Below are positions 49,718 to 57,974 of a DNA stretch of 64,000 nucleotides, in pieces. Position 1 is the stretch's first letter; every line of letters begins with the position of its first letter. Origin of the DNA: Seohaeicola_A nanhaiensis (lineage in GTDB: Bacteria > Pseudomonadota > Alphaproteobacteria > Rhodobacterales > Rhodobacteraceae). The stretch is taken from the NCBI RefSeq assembly GCF_042654245.1, contig NZ_JBHSGI010000016.1, positions 62,001 through 126,000 of the forward strand, read 5' to 3'. The notes below the pieces were generated by a model. It was not told the origin of the DNA. It did not search any database and saw nothing but the letters and a program-made list of their open reading frames with translations. The translations under genes were made by a program, and so were the position numbers.

Positions 49718-50881
49718 ATGGTGAACTTGAAGGTAGCGGGACTGGCCGCGGTGGTGTCGGCCCTGGCGGGTCTGGCCACGGCCGAGGTGCGTGGCGTGAG
49801 CGATACGGAGATCCGCGTGGGGTCTGTTGGCGATCTGTCGGGGCCGCTGGCGCTGTGGGGCGTGGATGCGGCGAACGGCATGAAGCTGCGCCTCGAGGAG
49901 GCGAATGCGGCGGGCGGTGTGCACGGGCGCAAGATCACACTGCTGCTGGAGGACGGGCAGTATCAGATCCCGCTGGCGGTGCGGATGGGCCGCAAGCTGG
50001 TGGAGCGCGACGATATTTTCGCCGGTCTGCTGAACGTCGGCACGCCGCAGACGCTGGCGGTGATGGAGATCCAGGACAAGGCCAATGTGCCGAACCTGTT
50101 TCCGCTGACCGCCGCCGGGTCGGTCGTCGAGCCGCTGAATGCGCTGCATTTCTCGCAATATGTGTCCTACGAGAACCAGGCGCGCGGGGCGGTGAAGTAC
50201 TTCGCTGGGCAGGGGGTGACCAAATACTGCCTGCAGACGGTTGCGTCGGATTACGGCGAGGAGGTCGTCAAGGGCGCGCTGGGTGAGATCGAGGCGCAGG
50301 GCGCGACGGTCAGCCTGCATGGCAAGCACAAGACGACCGAGGTGGACTTTGCGGGTGCCGCGACGGCGATCAAGAACGCCGATTGCGAGGTGCTGCTGAT
50401 GGGGACCACGATCAAGGACACGATCACGCTGTACGCCACGCTGCGCAAGCTGGGCTGGGACAGGCCGATCGTGGCGAACATGGTTGCCTATGCGCCGCTG
50501 GTGGCGGCCGCGAGCGATGGCGTGACCGACGGGCTTTACGTGGTGACGCCACTCAAGATCGCGGATTTCGGCGATGGCGATCCCTGGCGGGCCGATTTCG
50601 CCAAGCGGTATCAGGCGTCCTTTGGCGCCGTGCCGACGATCCAGTCGCAGCAGGGCTATGTCGCGGCCGATCTGATGGTGCGGGGGCTGGAGAACGCGGG
50701 GCCGGAGCTGACGGTCGAGACGCTGACCAAGGGGCTGGAGGCGATCACGGAATATGTCGATCCGTTCGGCGGGCCGACGCAGAGCTATTCGGCCACCAAG
50801 CATTCGGGCGCCGACACGCTGAACCTGGCGCAGAGCAAGGCGGGCGGCTGGGTCATCGTTCAGGAGAACCTGCCCTACTGA
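49718..50881 (+). CDS. ABC importer substrate-binding protein, copy 1
   Basis: A 387-residue periplasmic protein with signal peptide (NLKVAGLAAVVSALAGLATA). It is a LivJ/HAAT-type type I fold: DTEIRVGSVGDLSGPLALWG, LEEANAAGGVHGRKI, and AIKNADCEVLLMGTTIKDTI. It delivers ligand to LivHM. It is a close tandem paralogue of the next gene; conserved blocks are nearly identical, while the ligand-pocket segments near residues 95-130 differ (LLNVGTPQTLAVMEI versus LIGTIGTPPSMAAMQI). Spacing to the ligase is 30 bp with GGAGGAGG ribosome site. Confidence 0.93.
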   Translation: MVNLKVAGLAAVVSALAGLATAEVRGVSDTEIRVGSVGDLSGPLALWGVDAANGMKLRLEEANAAGGVHGRKITLLLEDGQYQIPLAVRMGRKLVERDDIFAGLLNVGTPQTLAVMEIQDKANVPNLFPLTAAGSVVEPLNALHFSQYVSYENQARGAVKYFAGQGVTKYCLQTVASDYGEEVVKGALGEIEAQGATVSLHGKHKTTEVDFAGAATAIKNADCEVLLMGTTIKDTITLYATLRKLGWDRPIVANMVAYAPLVAAASDGVTDGLYVVTPLKIADFGDGDPWRADFAKRYQASFGAVPTIQSQQGYVAADLMVRGLENAGPELTVETLTKGLEAITEYVDPFGGPTQSYSATKHSGADTLNLAQSKAGGWVIVQENLPY

Positions 50882-50944
50882 GGGCGGGCGGAGATGCCGG
50901 TGGCCGGCACGGGCCGGCCACCATCACAGAGGAGGAGAATTCGG

Positions 50945-52105
50945 ATGAAACGACTGTTTCCGCTTGTGGCGGCCTGCATCGCCTCGGCCAGCCTGGCCTG
51001 GGCCGATCCGCAGGGCGTGAGTGACGACACCATCGTGCTGGGCTCGCTTGGCGACCTGTCGGGGCCGCTGGCGCTGGGCGGCGTGCCGAGCGTCGATGGC
51101 ATGAGGCTGCGCTTTGACGCGGCGAATGCGGCGGGCGGGGTCCACGGCCGCAAGATCGACCTGCGGGTCGAGGACATGAAATACGACCTCACCCAGGCGG
51201 TGCGGGCGGCCAACAAGCTGGTGCAGCGCGACCGGGTGTTTGCGCTGATCGGCACCATCGGCACGCCGCCCTCGATGGCGGCGATGCAGATCCTGGACAA
51301 GGCCGGGATCCCGCATCTGTTCCCGGTGACCGGGGCGAGCATTGCGGCCGAGCCGCTGCACCCGCTGCATTATTCGCTGTATCTCGACTATCAGGATCAG
51401 GCTTCGGGCGCGGTGAAGTATTTCGTCGAGCATGAGGGCGTGAAGAAGCTGTGCCTGCAGGCGGCGTCGAACGATTACGGGCAGGAGGTTGTCACCGGCG
51501 TCGAACAGGCGGCCGCGGCCTTGGGGGCCGAGATCGTGCTGCGCGGGTCGCACAAGGTGACCGAGACCGACTTTGCCGGTGCGGCGACCGCGATCAAGAA
51601 TTCGGACTGCGATCTGCTGGTGCTGGGGACGACGATCAAGGACACCATCGCGGTCTATGCCACCTTGCGCAAGCTGGGCTGGGACAAGCCGGTGGTGGGC
51701 AACATGGTGCCCTATCTGCCGCTGGTGGCCGAGGCGGGCGATGGCGTGACCGAGGGGTTGTATCTGGTCACCCCCTACAAGATCGCCGATTTCACCGATG
51801 GCGATCCGTTCCGCAGCAAGTTCGTCGAGGACTATCGCGCGGCCTACGGGCGCGAGCCGAACGTCTATGCCCAGAACGGCTGGATTGCGGCCGAACTGAC
51901 GCTTCAGGCGCTGGAGGCCGCGGGGCGCGATCTGACGGTGGAGAGCTTCGTGAAGGGGATCGAGCAGATTTCGCAGTATGACGATCCGTTCGACGGGCCG
52001 GATTTCAGTTTCTCGGAGACCAAGCATTCGGGCGGGACGGCGCTGGTTCTGGTGCAGTCGCAGGGCAAGGCCTGGACGGTTCTGCAGGAGAACCTGCCGT
52101 ATTGA
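50945..52105 (+). CDS. ABC importer substrate-binding protein, copy 2
   Basis: A 386-residue periplasmic protein with signal peptide (KRLFPLVAACIASASLAWA). It shares with copy 1 the blocks FDAANAAGGVHGRKI, DFAGAATAIKNSDC, GTTIKDTIAVYATLRKLGWD and IADFTDGDPF. A GAGGAGG ribosome site lies about 8 nt before the ATG. The pair probably arose by tandem duplication and may give the single LivHMGF importer two ligand specificities or affinities. It is followed after 58 bp by a crotonase-fold gene. Confidence 0.93.
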   Translation: MKRLFPLVAACIASASLAWADPQGVSDDTIVLGSLGDLSGPLALGGVPSVDGMRLRFDAANAAGGVHGRKIDLRVEDMKYDLTQAVRAANKLVQRDRVFALIGTIGTPPSMAAMQILDKAGIPHLFPVTGASIAAEPLHPLHYSLYLDYQDQASGAVKYFVEHEGVKKLCLQAASNDYGQEVVTGVEQAAAALGAEIVLRGSHKVTETDFAGAATAIKNSDCDLLVLGTTIKDTIAVYATLRKLGWDKPVVGNMVPYLPLVAEAGDGVTEGLYLVTPYKIADFTDGDPFRSKFVEDYRAAYGREPNVYAQNGWIAAELTLQALEAAGRDLTVESFVKGIEQISQYDDPFDGPDFSFSETKHSGGTALVLVQSQGKAWTVLQENLPY

Positions 52106-52163
52106 GCGAAGGTTGCGCGGCGCGGGATGGATCCGCGCCGCGACGGGGCTGGGAGGACAGGAC

Positions 52164-52961
52164 ATGACGGCCGACATCACCCGCGCGGAGGGGATTGCGA
52201 CGCTGACGCTGCAGACGTCGCACGCGATGAACAGTTGCAGCATGAGCGACTTCGGCGCGCTGCGCGATCGTTTCCTCGAGCTGGGCGCGGACCCGGAGGT
52301 TCATGCGGTGATCCTGACGGGGTCGGGCCGGGCCTTCTGTGTCGGCGCCGCGCTGGACACGTTTCTGGGCGAGGGGGGCCTGTCCGGGGCGCCGGAGCGG
52401 CTGCGCGAGGGGTTCGACACCTGTCTCAACCCGCTGCTGCGGGCGATGGTGGACCTGCCGAAACCGCTGGTCATCGCGATCAACGGGACGGTTGCGGGCG
52501 GCGGCATGGGGCTGGCGCTGCTGGGGGATCTGGTGATCGCCTCGGAGGAGGCGCGGTTTCACTGTGCCTTCGTGCGGATGCTGGGGATCGTGCCCGATGC
52601 GGGCGTGTCCTGGCTGCTGCCGAACCTGATGGGCCGCAACCGGGCGCTGCCACTGGCGCTGCTGGGCGAGAGCCTGAGCGCGCGCGAGGCGGTGGAGGCC
52701 GGGCTGATCTGGCGCGCGGTGCCGGGGGCGGAACTGATGGGCGAGGCCGAGAGCTATGCCCGACGGCTGAGCAAGGCGCCACCCGAGGCGCTGCGCATGA
52801 CGCGGCAGCTGTTCACCGACGCGCTGTCGACCCGGTTCGGCGATCTGATCGATCGCGAGCGGGACGCCAATGTCGCGCTGTGCGCCCGGCCCGAACTGGA
52901 AGAGGGCGTGCGCGCCTTCCTGGAAAAACGCGCGCCCGACTTCCGCGCCAAGGCCGGCTGA
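52164..52961 (+). CDS. Enoyl-CoA hydratase/isomerase family protein
   Basis: A 265-residue crotonase-fold enzyme. The CoA and oxyanion segments are GSGRAFCVGAALDTFLGE and NGTVAGGGMGLALLGDLV. The position for the second catalytic Glu is near MLGIVPDAGVSW, where Asp replaces Glu, so it may be an isomerase rather than a hydratase. GGGAGGACAG precedes the ATG. It sits between binding protein 2 and the acyl-CoA dehydrogenase, consistent with beta-oxidation of the imported acid. Confidence 0.9.
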   Translation: MTADITRAEGIATLTLQTSHAMNSCSMSDFGALRDRFLELGADPEVHAVILTGSGRAFCVGAALDTFLGEGGLSGAPERLREGFDTCLNPLLRAMVDLPKPLVIAINGTVAGGGMGLALLGDLVIASEEARFHCAFVRMLGIVPDAGVSWLLPNLMGRNRALPLALLGESLSAREAVEAGLIWRAVPGAELMGEAESYARRLSKAPPEALRMTRQLFTDALSTRFGDLIDRERDANVALCARPELEEGVRAFLEKRAPDFRAKAG

Positions 52962-52979
52962 GCCGAAAGGACCAAATCC

Positions 52980-54134
52980 ATGTTCGATTATCGCTTTTCC
53001 TGGATGGACGAGGAGCTGGGGATGCTCTCGGACGCGATGCGCAGCTTTGTCGCCGCCGAGATGACGCCGCATGAGCCGCGCTGGATGGCGCAGGGGCATG
53101 TGGACCGCGACTTCTGGTACAAGGCCGGCGAGGTCGGGATGCTGTGCGCCTCGATCCCCGAGGAATATGGCGGGCATGGCGGCGATTTCCGGCATGAGGC
53201 GGTGATCTGCTATGAGCAGTATCTGGGGCGCGGGCATTCGAGTTTCGGCAATTCGGTGCATTCGCAGATCTGCGCGGGCTACATCCTGGACCACGGCACG
53301 GAAGAGCAGAAGCGGCGGTGGCTGCCGAAGATGGCGACCGGCGAGATGGTCTGCGCCATCGCCATGACCGAACCGGGGGCGGGGTCGGACCTTCAGGCGA
53401 TCCGGACCACGGCGCGGATGGAGGGCAACGACTATGTGGTGAACGGGTCCAAGCTCTATATCACCAATGGCCAGCAGGCGGATCTGATCCTGGTGGTGAC
53501 CAAGACCGATCCGGCGGCCGGGGCGCGGGGGGTGTCGATCCTGGGCGTCGAGACCGCGAATTGCCCGGGGTTCAGGCGGGGACGCAACCTCGACAAGCTG
53601 GGGATGAAGGGCCAGGACACGTCGGAGCTGTTCTTCGACAACGTGCGGGTGCCGCCCGAGAACCTGCTCGGCGGCGCCGAGGGGCAGGGGTTTGGCCAGC
53701 TGATGACCAACCTGCCGCAGGAACGGCTGGTGATCGGCCTGATCGGCTGTGCGACGATGCGCCGGGCGTTGGCGGACACGGTGGCCTTTGCCTCGGACCG
53801 GCCGCTGTTCGGCAAGCGGCTGATCGACATGCAGAACACCCGGTTCAAACTGGCCGAGGTGCGCACGATTGCCGAGGTCGCCCATGTCTTTGTCGACCAA
53901 TGCGTCGCGCGTCACCTTGCGGGAGAGCTGGACACGACGACGGCGGCGATGCTGAAATGGTGGGTGGCCGAGCAGGCCTTTGGCGTGACGAACACCTGTC
54001 TTCAGCTGCATGGCGGGGCGGGATACATGACGGAATACAATATTTCCAACATGTTCTCGGAATCCCGGCTGTATCAGATCGCGGGTGGGTCGACCGAGAC
54101 GATGAAGGATCTGATCGCGCGGACCCTGGCCTGA
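52980..54134 (+). CDS. Acyl-CoA dehydrogenase
   Basis: A 384-residue flavoprotein. Domain signatures are ICAGYILDHGTEEQKRRWLP, AIAMTEPGAGSDLQAIRTTA (FAD and substrate), VNGSKLYITNG, and C-terminal LQLHGGAGYMTEYNI with SESRLYQIAGGSTETMKDL. It introduces the 2,3-double bond and passes electrons to ETF. It lies 18 bp after the crotonase gene and 118 bp before tetR. The sequence style is that of long/medium-chain or isovaleryl-type enzymes; chain length is not readable. Confidence 0.94.
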   Translation: MFDYRFSWMDEELGMLSDAMRSFVAAEMTPHEPRWMAQGHVDRDFWYKAGEVGMLCASIPEEYGGHGGDFRHEAVICYEQYLGRGHSSFGNSVHSQICAGYILDHGTEEQKRRWLPKMATGEMVCAIAMTEPGAGSDLQAIRTTARMEGNDYVVNGSKLYITNGQQADLILVVTKTDPAAGARGVSILGVETANCPGFRRGRNLDKLGMKGQDTSELFFDNVRVPPENLLGGAEGQGFGQLMTNLPQERLVIGLIGCATMRRALADTVAFASDRPLFGKRLIDMQNTRFKLAEVRTIAEVAHVFVDQCVARHLAGELDTTTAAMLKWWVAEQAFGVTNTCLQLHGGAGYMTEYNISNMFSESRLYQIAGGSTETMKDLIARTLA

Positions 54135-54165
54135 TGGCGCGGGCCTGCGGCCGCTTGCGGGTTTC

Positions 54166-54200
54166 AACCGGTGGTTATAGATTGCTCTGGCTGGTTACAT
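54166..54200. promoter_or_regulatory. Candidate autoregulatory site upstream of tetR
   Basis: AACC-GGT-GGTT (54166-54176), GGTTATAG (54173-54180) and GGTTACAT (54193-54200) lie 53-87 bp upstream of the tetR ATG. GGTTACAT is identical to the half-site of the inverted repeat in front of livH. Shared control by the TetR protein is inferred. Confidence 0.4.
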
Positions 54201-54252
54201 ATGGTCCCGCCCCCCGGCGGCGATGGGGCTTCGGGTCCGGGAGTCTGAGCGC

Positions 54253-54867
54253 ATGAACAAACCCAAATGGTCGCACGCCTTCGAGTCAAAGGATGACCGG
54301 CGCAAGAAGAAGCGGATGGCGGTGCTGCGGGCGGGGGCGTGGCTGTTCAACGAGCGCGGGTTCGACCGGACGACGCTGGATGACATCGCCGAGGCGCTGA
54401 ACGTCACCAAGCGGACGCTGTATTACTACGTCAAGAGCAAGGACGAGATCCTGGTGCAGTGCAACCTGCGCGGGGTCGAGATGATGCGCGAGCTGGTGGA
54501 GTCGTCGCAGGACAAGAGCCTGCCGGCGCTGAAGCGGATCGAGGCGCTGTTGCATGGGTATTTCGATTTTCTGAGCGACGACATGGGGCTGTGCGTGGTG
54601 CTGTCGACCGATGTGCCGCTGGCCCCGAAGGAGCGCGAGACCGTCTTCAGCGAACGGCGCAAGATCGATCATGCGATGCGCAACATGATCCGCGACGGGA
54701 TCGAGGACGGCACGATACGGCCCTGTGACCCCAAGCTGACCTCGGCGGCGATCTTCGGGGCGCTGAACTGGGTGCCCTACTGGAACCGGGGGCCGCATGC
54801 GGTGCCGGTCGAGACCGTTGCGGCGGCGCATATCGAGTTTATCCTGCAGGGGCTGAGGGCCGGCTGA
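54253..54867 (+). CDS. TetR-family transcriptional regulator
   Basis: A 204-residue regulator. The TetR helix-turn-helix is at about residues 18-64 (AGAWLFNERGFDRTTLDDIA, LNVTKRTLYYYVKSKDEIL). The C-terminal ligand/dimer domain ends VPVETVAAAHIEFILQGLRAG. I prefer the ATG at 54253 (MNKPKWSHAF) over 54223 because GGGAG lies 11-15 nt upstream and the Lys/Arg-rich N-terminus is normal for FadR/TetR types. Placed within the catabolic region, it probably responds to an acyl-CoA intermediate and represses the importer and beta-oxidation genes. Confidence 0.9.
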   Translation: MNKPKWSHAFESKDDRRKKKRMAVLRAGAWLFNERGFDRTTLDDIAEALNVTKRTLYYYVKSKDEILVQCNLRGVEMMRELVESSQDKSLPALKRIEALLHGYFDFLSDDMGLCVVLSTDVPLAPKERETVFSERRKIDHAMRNMIRDGIEDGTIRPCDPKLTSAAIFGALNWVPYWNRGPHAVPVETVAAAHIEFILQGLRAG

Positions 54868-54910
54868 GACCTGCCCGCGATCCCCTGCCAAGCAGCGACA
54901 GGAGGATCGC

Positions 54911-55753
54911 ATGTCGTCGGACAGCCCCATTCTTTACGAAACGCCCGAGCCGGGGATCGCCCGGATTGTCCTGAACCGCCCGGCGGCGCGCAATGCGCAG
55001 GACACGCGGATGTTGTATGCGCTGAACGATGCCTTCGACCGGGCGGTGGCGGAGGATGGGGTGAAGGTGATCATCCTTGCCTCGACCGGGCCGCATTTTT
55101 CGGCCGGGCACGACCTGCGCGAGGCCGATCCCTTTGGCAATATGGCGGGCGAACGCCCGGTCGGCACCTGGGGCGGGCTGGGGTCGCAGGCCTCGGAACG
55201 GCGCTATGCGCGCGAGATGGAGATCTATCTGGGCCTGTCGGAGCGCTGGCGCAACCTGTCAAAGCCGACCATCGCGCAGGTGCAGGGCAAGTGCATCGCG
55301 GGCGGGCTGATGCTGGCCTGGCCCTGCGATATCATCGTTGCGAGCGAGGATGCCGAGTTTCTGGACAATACCCTGACCATGGGTGCCATGGGGGTGGAGT
55401 TCTTTGTCCACCCCTGGGAGATGGGCGCGCGCAAGGCCAAGGAGCATCTGTTCACCGCCGAGCCGATCAGCGCGCAGGAGGCGCTGGCGATCGGCATGGT
55501 CAACAAGGTCGTGCCGCGTGACGCGCTGGCGGAGGCGACGCTGGAGATGGCCCGCAAGATCGCGCGGATGCCGATGCTGGCGCTGAAGCTGGCCAAGGAG
55601 GCGGTGAACAACGCGCAGGACGCGCAGGGCCGGGTGCAGGCGATGCGCACGGCCTTTGCGCTGCACCAGCTGACCCATGCGCAGAACGAACAGGTGTTCG
55701 GGATGCTGGTCGACCCGACGCTGATGAAGCCGGCCTTCACCGAAAAGCTCTAG
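54911..55753 (+). CDS. Enoyl-CoA hydratase family protein
   Basis: A 280-residue crotonase-fold protein. Motifs are IVLNRPAARNAQDTRML, GPHFSAGHDLREADPFG and VQGKCIAGGLMLAWPCDII. A loop insertion near residues 78-100 (NMAGERPVGTWGGLGSQASE) is typical of a subgroup found with acyl-CoA dehydrogenase and thiolase genes of this kind. The region TLTMGAMGVEFFVHPWEMG lacks the usual catalytic Glu pair, so hydratase activity is uncertain. A GACAGGAGG site precedes the ATG 44 bp after tetR. Confidence 0.88.
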   Translation: MSSDSPILYETPEPGIARIVLNRPAARNAQDTRMLYALNDAFDRAVAEDGVKVIILASTGPHFSAGHDLREADPFGNMAGERPVGTWGGLGSQASERRYAREMEIYLGLSERWRNLSKPTIAQVQGKCIAGGLMLAWPCDIIVASEDAEFLDNTLTMGAMGVEFFVHPWEMGARKAKEHLFTAEPISAQEALAIGMVNKVVPRDALAEATLEMARKIARMPMLALKLAKEAVNNAQDAQGRVQAMRTAFALHQLTHAQNEQVFGMLVDPTLMKPAFTEKL

Positions 55754-55760
55754 CGCCGGG

Positions 55761-55842
55761 GCAAATTTTCACTCATCGGTGACTTTTATCCTTGACCGGA
55801 CACTTAACGGTGATCAAGGTAACGCATGAGTGTAAATTTTGC
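55761..55842. promoter_or_regulatory. Large nested inverted repeat upstream of the thiolase operon
   Basis: Outer arms GCAAATTTTCACTCAT (55761-55776) and ATGAGTGTAAATTTTGC (55826-55842) are imperfect complements. Inner arms CCTTGA (55790-55795) and TCAAGG (55814-55819) are exact. The block is AT-rich and 58-140 bp upstream of the thiolase ATG. It looks like a regulator-controlled promoter; TTGACC at 55792 could be a -35. Confidence 0.5.
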
Positions 55843-55900
55843 GGCCTGCCGGCGTCCCTGCGCGGCCTGGCGTGCGGGTGGAAGTCGAGGAGGAGGAGAC

Positions 55901-57085
55901 ATGTCTGAGAAGGTGATCGTCGCCGGTGTCGGCATGACGAAGTTCGCCAAGCCGGGGCAGAACGCGCCCTATCCCGAGATGGGGGCGGAGGCGGTGCGCG
56001 CGGCGCTGGCGGATGCGGGGCTGGACTACAGCGACGTGCAGCAGGCCTATGCAGGCTATGTCTATGGCGACAGCACCTGCGGGCAGAACGTGCTGTACAA
56101 GGTGGGGATGACCGGCATTCCGGTTGTCAACGTCAACAACAACTGTTCGACGGGGTCCACCGCGCTGTATCTCGCGCGGCAGGCGGTCGAGGCCGGGATC
56201 GTCGATTGCGCCCTGGCGGTGGGGTTCGAACAGATGCGCCCCGGTGCGCTTGGCGATGTCTGGACCGACCGCCCCAGCCCGTTTGCCGATTTCGATGCCG
56301 AGACCGATGCGCTGGTGGGGCATGGCGAGGTGCCCTTGGCGCTGCGCTATTTCGGGGGCGCGGGCAAGTCGCATATGGAGAAACACGGCACCACGCTGGA
56401 GGATTTCGCGCGCATCCGCGCCAAGGCCTCGCGTCATGCGGTGAACAATCCGCTGGCGCTGTTCCGCACCGAGATCACGCCCGAGGAGGTGCTGGCCTCT
56501 CCGGTGATGTGGGACGGGGTGATGACGCGGCTGATGGCCTGCCCGCCGACCTGCGGCGCGGCCGCCGCGCTGCTGGTCAGCCCGCGCTTTGCGAAGGCGC
56601 ATGGGATCGACGCGACGGTGCGGATTGCCGGGCAGGCGATGACGACCGACACCCGTTCGACCTTCGATGCGCACGACATGATGCAGGTGGTCGGTTATGA
56701 CATGACGGCCGCGGCCGCGCGCAGCGTCTATGAGGCGACCGGGATCGGAGCCGAGGACGTGGACGTGGTCGAGCTGCACGACTGTTTCGCCCAGAACGAG
56801 CTGATCACCTACGAGGGGCTGGGGCTGTGCCCTGAAGGCGGCGCGCAGAAGTTCATCGCGGAGGGCGACAATACCTATGGCGGGCGGTATGTGACCAACC
56901 CCTCGGGCGGGCTTTTGTCCAAGGGCCACCCGCTGGGCGCGACCGGGCTGGCGCAGTGCTATGAGCTGACGCGGCAGCTGCGCGGAACTGCCGGGCCGAC
57001 GCAGGTCGAGGGCGCGCGCATCGCGTTGCAGCACAACCTGGGGCTGGGCGGCGCCTGTGTCGTGACCATGTATCAGGCCGGCTGA
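55901..57085 (+). CDS. SCP-x-type thiolase (lipid-transfer protein/acetyl-CoA acetyltransferase)
   Basis: A 394-residue thiolase-superfamily protein. The nucleophile is in VNNNCSTGSTALYLARQA (Cys near residue 81). Also present are VVELHDCFAQNELITYEGLG and the His motif SKGHPLGATGLAQCYELT. GLGGACVV holds the second Cys. This is the SCP-x/Ltp class that cleaves branched or bulky 3-ketoacyl-CoAs, including steroid side chains. GAGGAGGAGAC precedes the chosen ATG; an upstream in-frame ATG at 55826 lies inside the regulatory repeat. It starts a four-gene run with the MaoC pair and SDR. Confidence 0.92.
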   Translation: MSEKVIVAGVGMTKFAKPGQNAPYPEMGAEAVRAALADAGLDYSDVQQAYAGYVYGDSTCGQNVLYKVGMTGIPVVNVNNNCSTGSTALYLARQAVEAGIVDCALAVGFEQMRPGALGDVWTDRPSPFADFDAETDALVGHGEVPLALRYFGGAGKSHMEKHGTTLEDFARIRAKASRHAVNNPLALFRTEITPEEVLASPVMWDGVMTRLMACPPTCGAAAALLVSPRFAKAHGIDATVRIAGQAMTTDTRSTFDAHDMMQVVGYDMTAAAARSVYEATGIGAEDVDVVELHDCFAQNELITYEGLGLCPEGGAQKFIAEGDNTYGGRYVTNPSGGLLSKGHPLGATGLAQCYELTRQLRGTAGPTQVEGARIALQHNLGLGGACVVTMYQAG

Positions 57086-57096
57086 GAGACAGGCAC

Positions 57097-57543
57097 ATGA
57101 TTGACAAGAGCTTTGTCGGGCGGACGCTCGACCCTTTGACCGTGGATGTCGAGAAGGGCCAGTTGCGGTTCTTCGCCAAGGCGACCGGGCAGAGCGACCC
57201 GGTCTATCTGGACGAGGACGCGGCCCGGGCGGCGGGCTATCCGTCGCTGCCCGCGCCGCCGACCTTCCTGTTCTCGCTGGATCTGAGCCAGCCGGATCCC
57301 TTCCGCCTGTATGACGAGATGGGGGTGGATCTGAACCGGATCCTGCATGGCGAGCAGAAGTTCCGCTATGCGACGCCGATCTGCGCGGGGGATGCCATTA
57401 CCCTGAACACCCGCATTGCCGACATCTACGACAAGAAGGGCGGGGCGATGGAATTCATCGTGCTGGAGACCGATGCCACCAACCAGAGGGGCGAGGATGT
57501 GGGCGGCATGACCCGCGTGATCGTGGTGAGGAACGGATCATGA
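57097..57543 (+). CDS. MaoC-type hydratase subunit, FAS1-like N-terminal dehydratase domain
   Basis: A 148-residue hot-dog protein. It begins DKSFVGRTLDPLTVDVEKGQLRFFAKA and has LPAPPTFLFSLDL and LHGEQKFRYATPICAGD, the pattern of non-catalytic or partner subunits such as HadA/ChsH. It lacks the D-x4-H catalytic dyad seen in the next gene. I infer a heterodimer with the following MaoC protein forming one enoyl-CoA hydratase. It starts 11 bp after the thiolase stop and overlaps the next ATG by 4 bp. Confidence 0.9.
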   Translation: MIDKSFVGRTLDPLTVDVEKGQLRFFAKATGQSDPVYLDEDAARAAGYPSLPAPPTFLFSLDLSQPDPFRLYDEMGVDLNRILHGEQKFRYATPICAGDAITLNTRIADIYDKKGGAMEFIVLETDATNQRGEDVGGMTRVIVVRNGS

Positions 57544-57959
57544 GCGATGTGACCTTTGACAGCCTCGCGGTCGGCGACGCCATCCCGGCGCTGACCACGG
57601 CCCCGGTGTCGCGTGCGACGCTGGCGCTGTTTGCCGGGGCCTCGGGCGACCACAACCCGATCCATATCGATATCGACGTCGCGAAGGCGGCGGGGATGCA
57701 GGACGTCTTTGCCCAGGGGATGCTGTCGATGGCCTATCTGGGCCGGATGCTGACCGACTGGGTGCCGCAGGCGTCGCTGCGCGCCTTCTCGAACCGGTTT
57801 ACCGCGATCACCTGGCTGGGCGACGAGATCACCTGCACCGGGACGGTGGCCGAGAAGATCGAGGCCGATGGCGAGAGGCTGGTGCGGCTGGATGTGGTGG
57901 CCGCAAATCAGAAGGGCGAGGTCAAGCTTGCCGGTCAGGCGCTGGTGGCGCTGTCGTAA
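57540..57959 (+). CDS. MaoC-type enoyl-CoA hydratase catalytic subunit
   Basis: A 139-residue hot-dog protein with the R-specific hydratase 2 motif ASGDHNPIHIDIDVAKAAG (catalytic Asp and His) and MLSMAYLGRMLTDWVP. With its overlapping partner gene it should hydrate 2-enoyl-CoA to 3-hydroxyacyl-CoA. The order thiolase, MaoC pair, SDR mirrors domains of eukaryotic MFE-2 and SCP-x as separate polypeptides. The downstream gap is 15 bp. Confidence 0.92.
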   Translation: MSDVTFDSLAVGDAIPALTTAPVSRATLALFAGASGDHNPIHIDIDVAKAAGMQDVFAQGMLSMAYLGRMLTDWVPQASLRAFSNRFTAITWLGDEITCTGTVAEKIEADGERLVRLDVVAANQKGEVKLAGQALVALS

Positions 57960-57974
57960 CGTCGAGGGAAGAAC

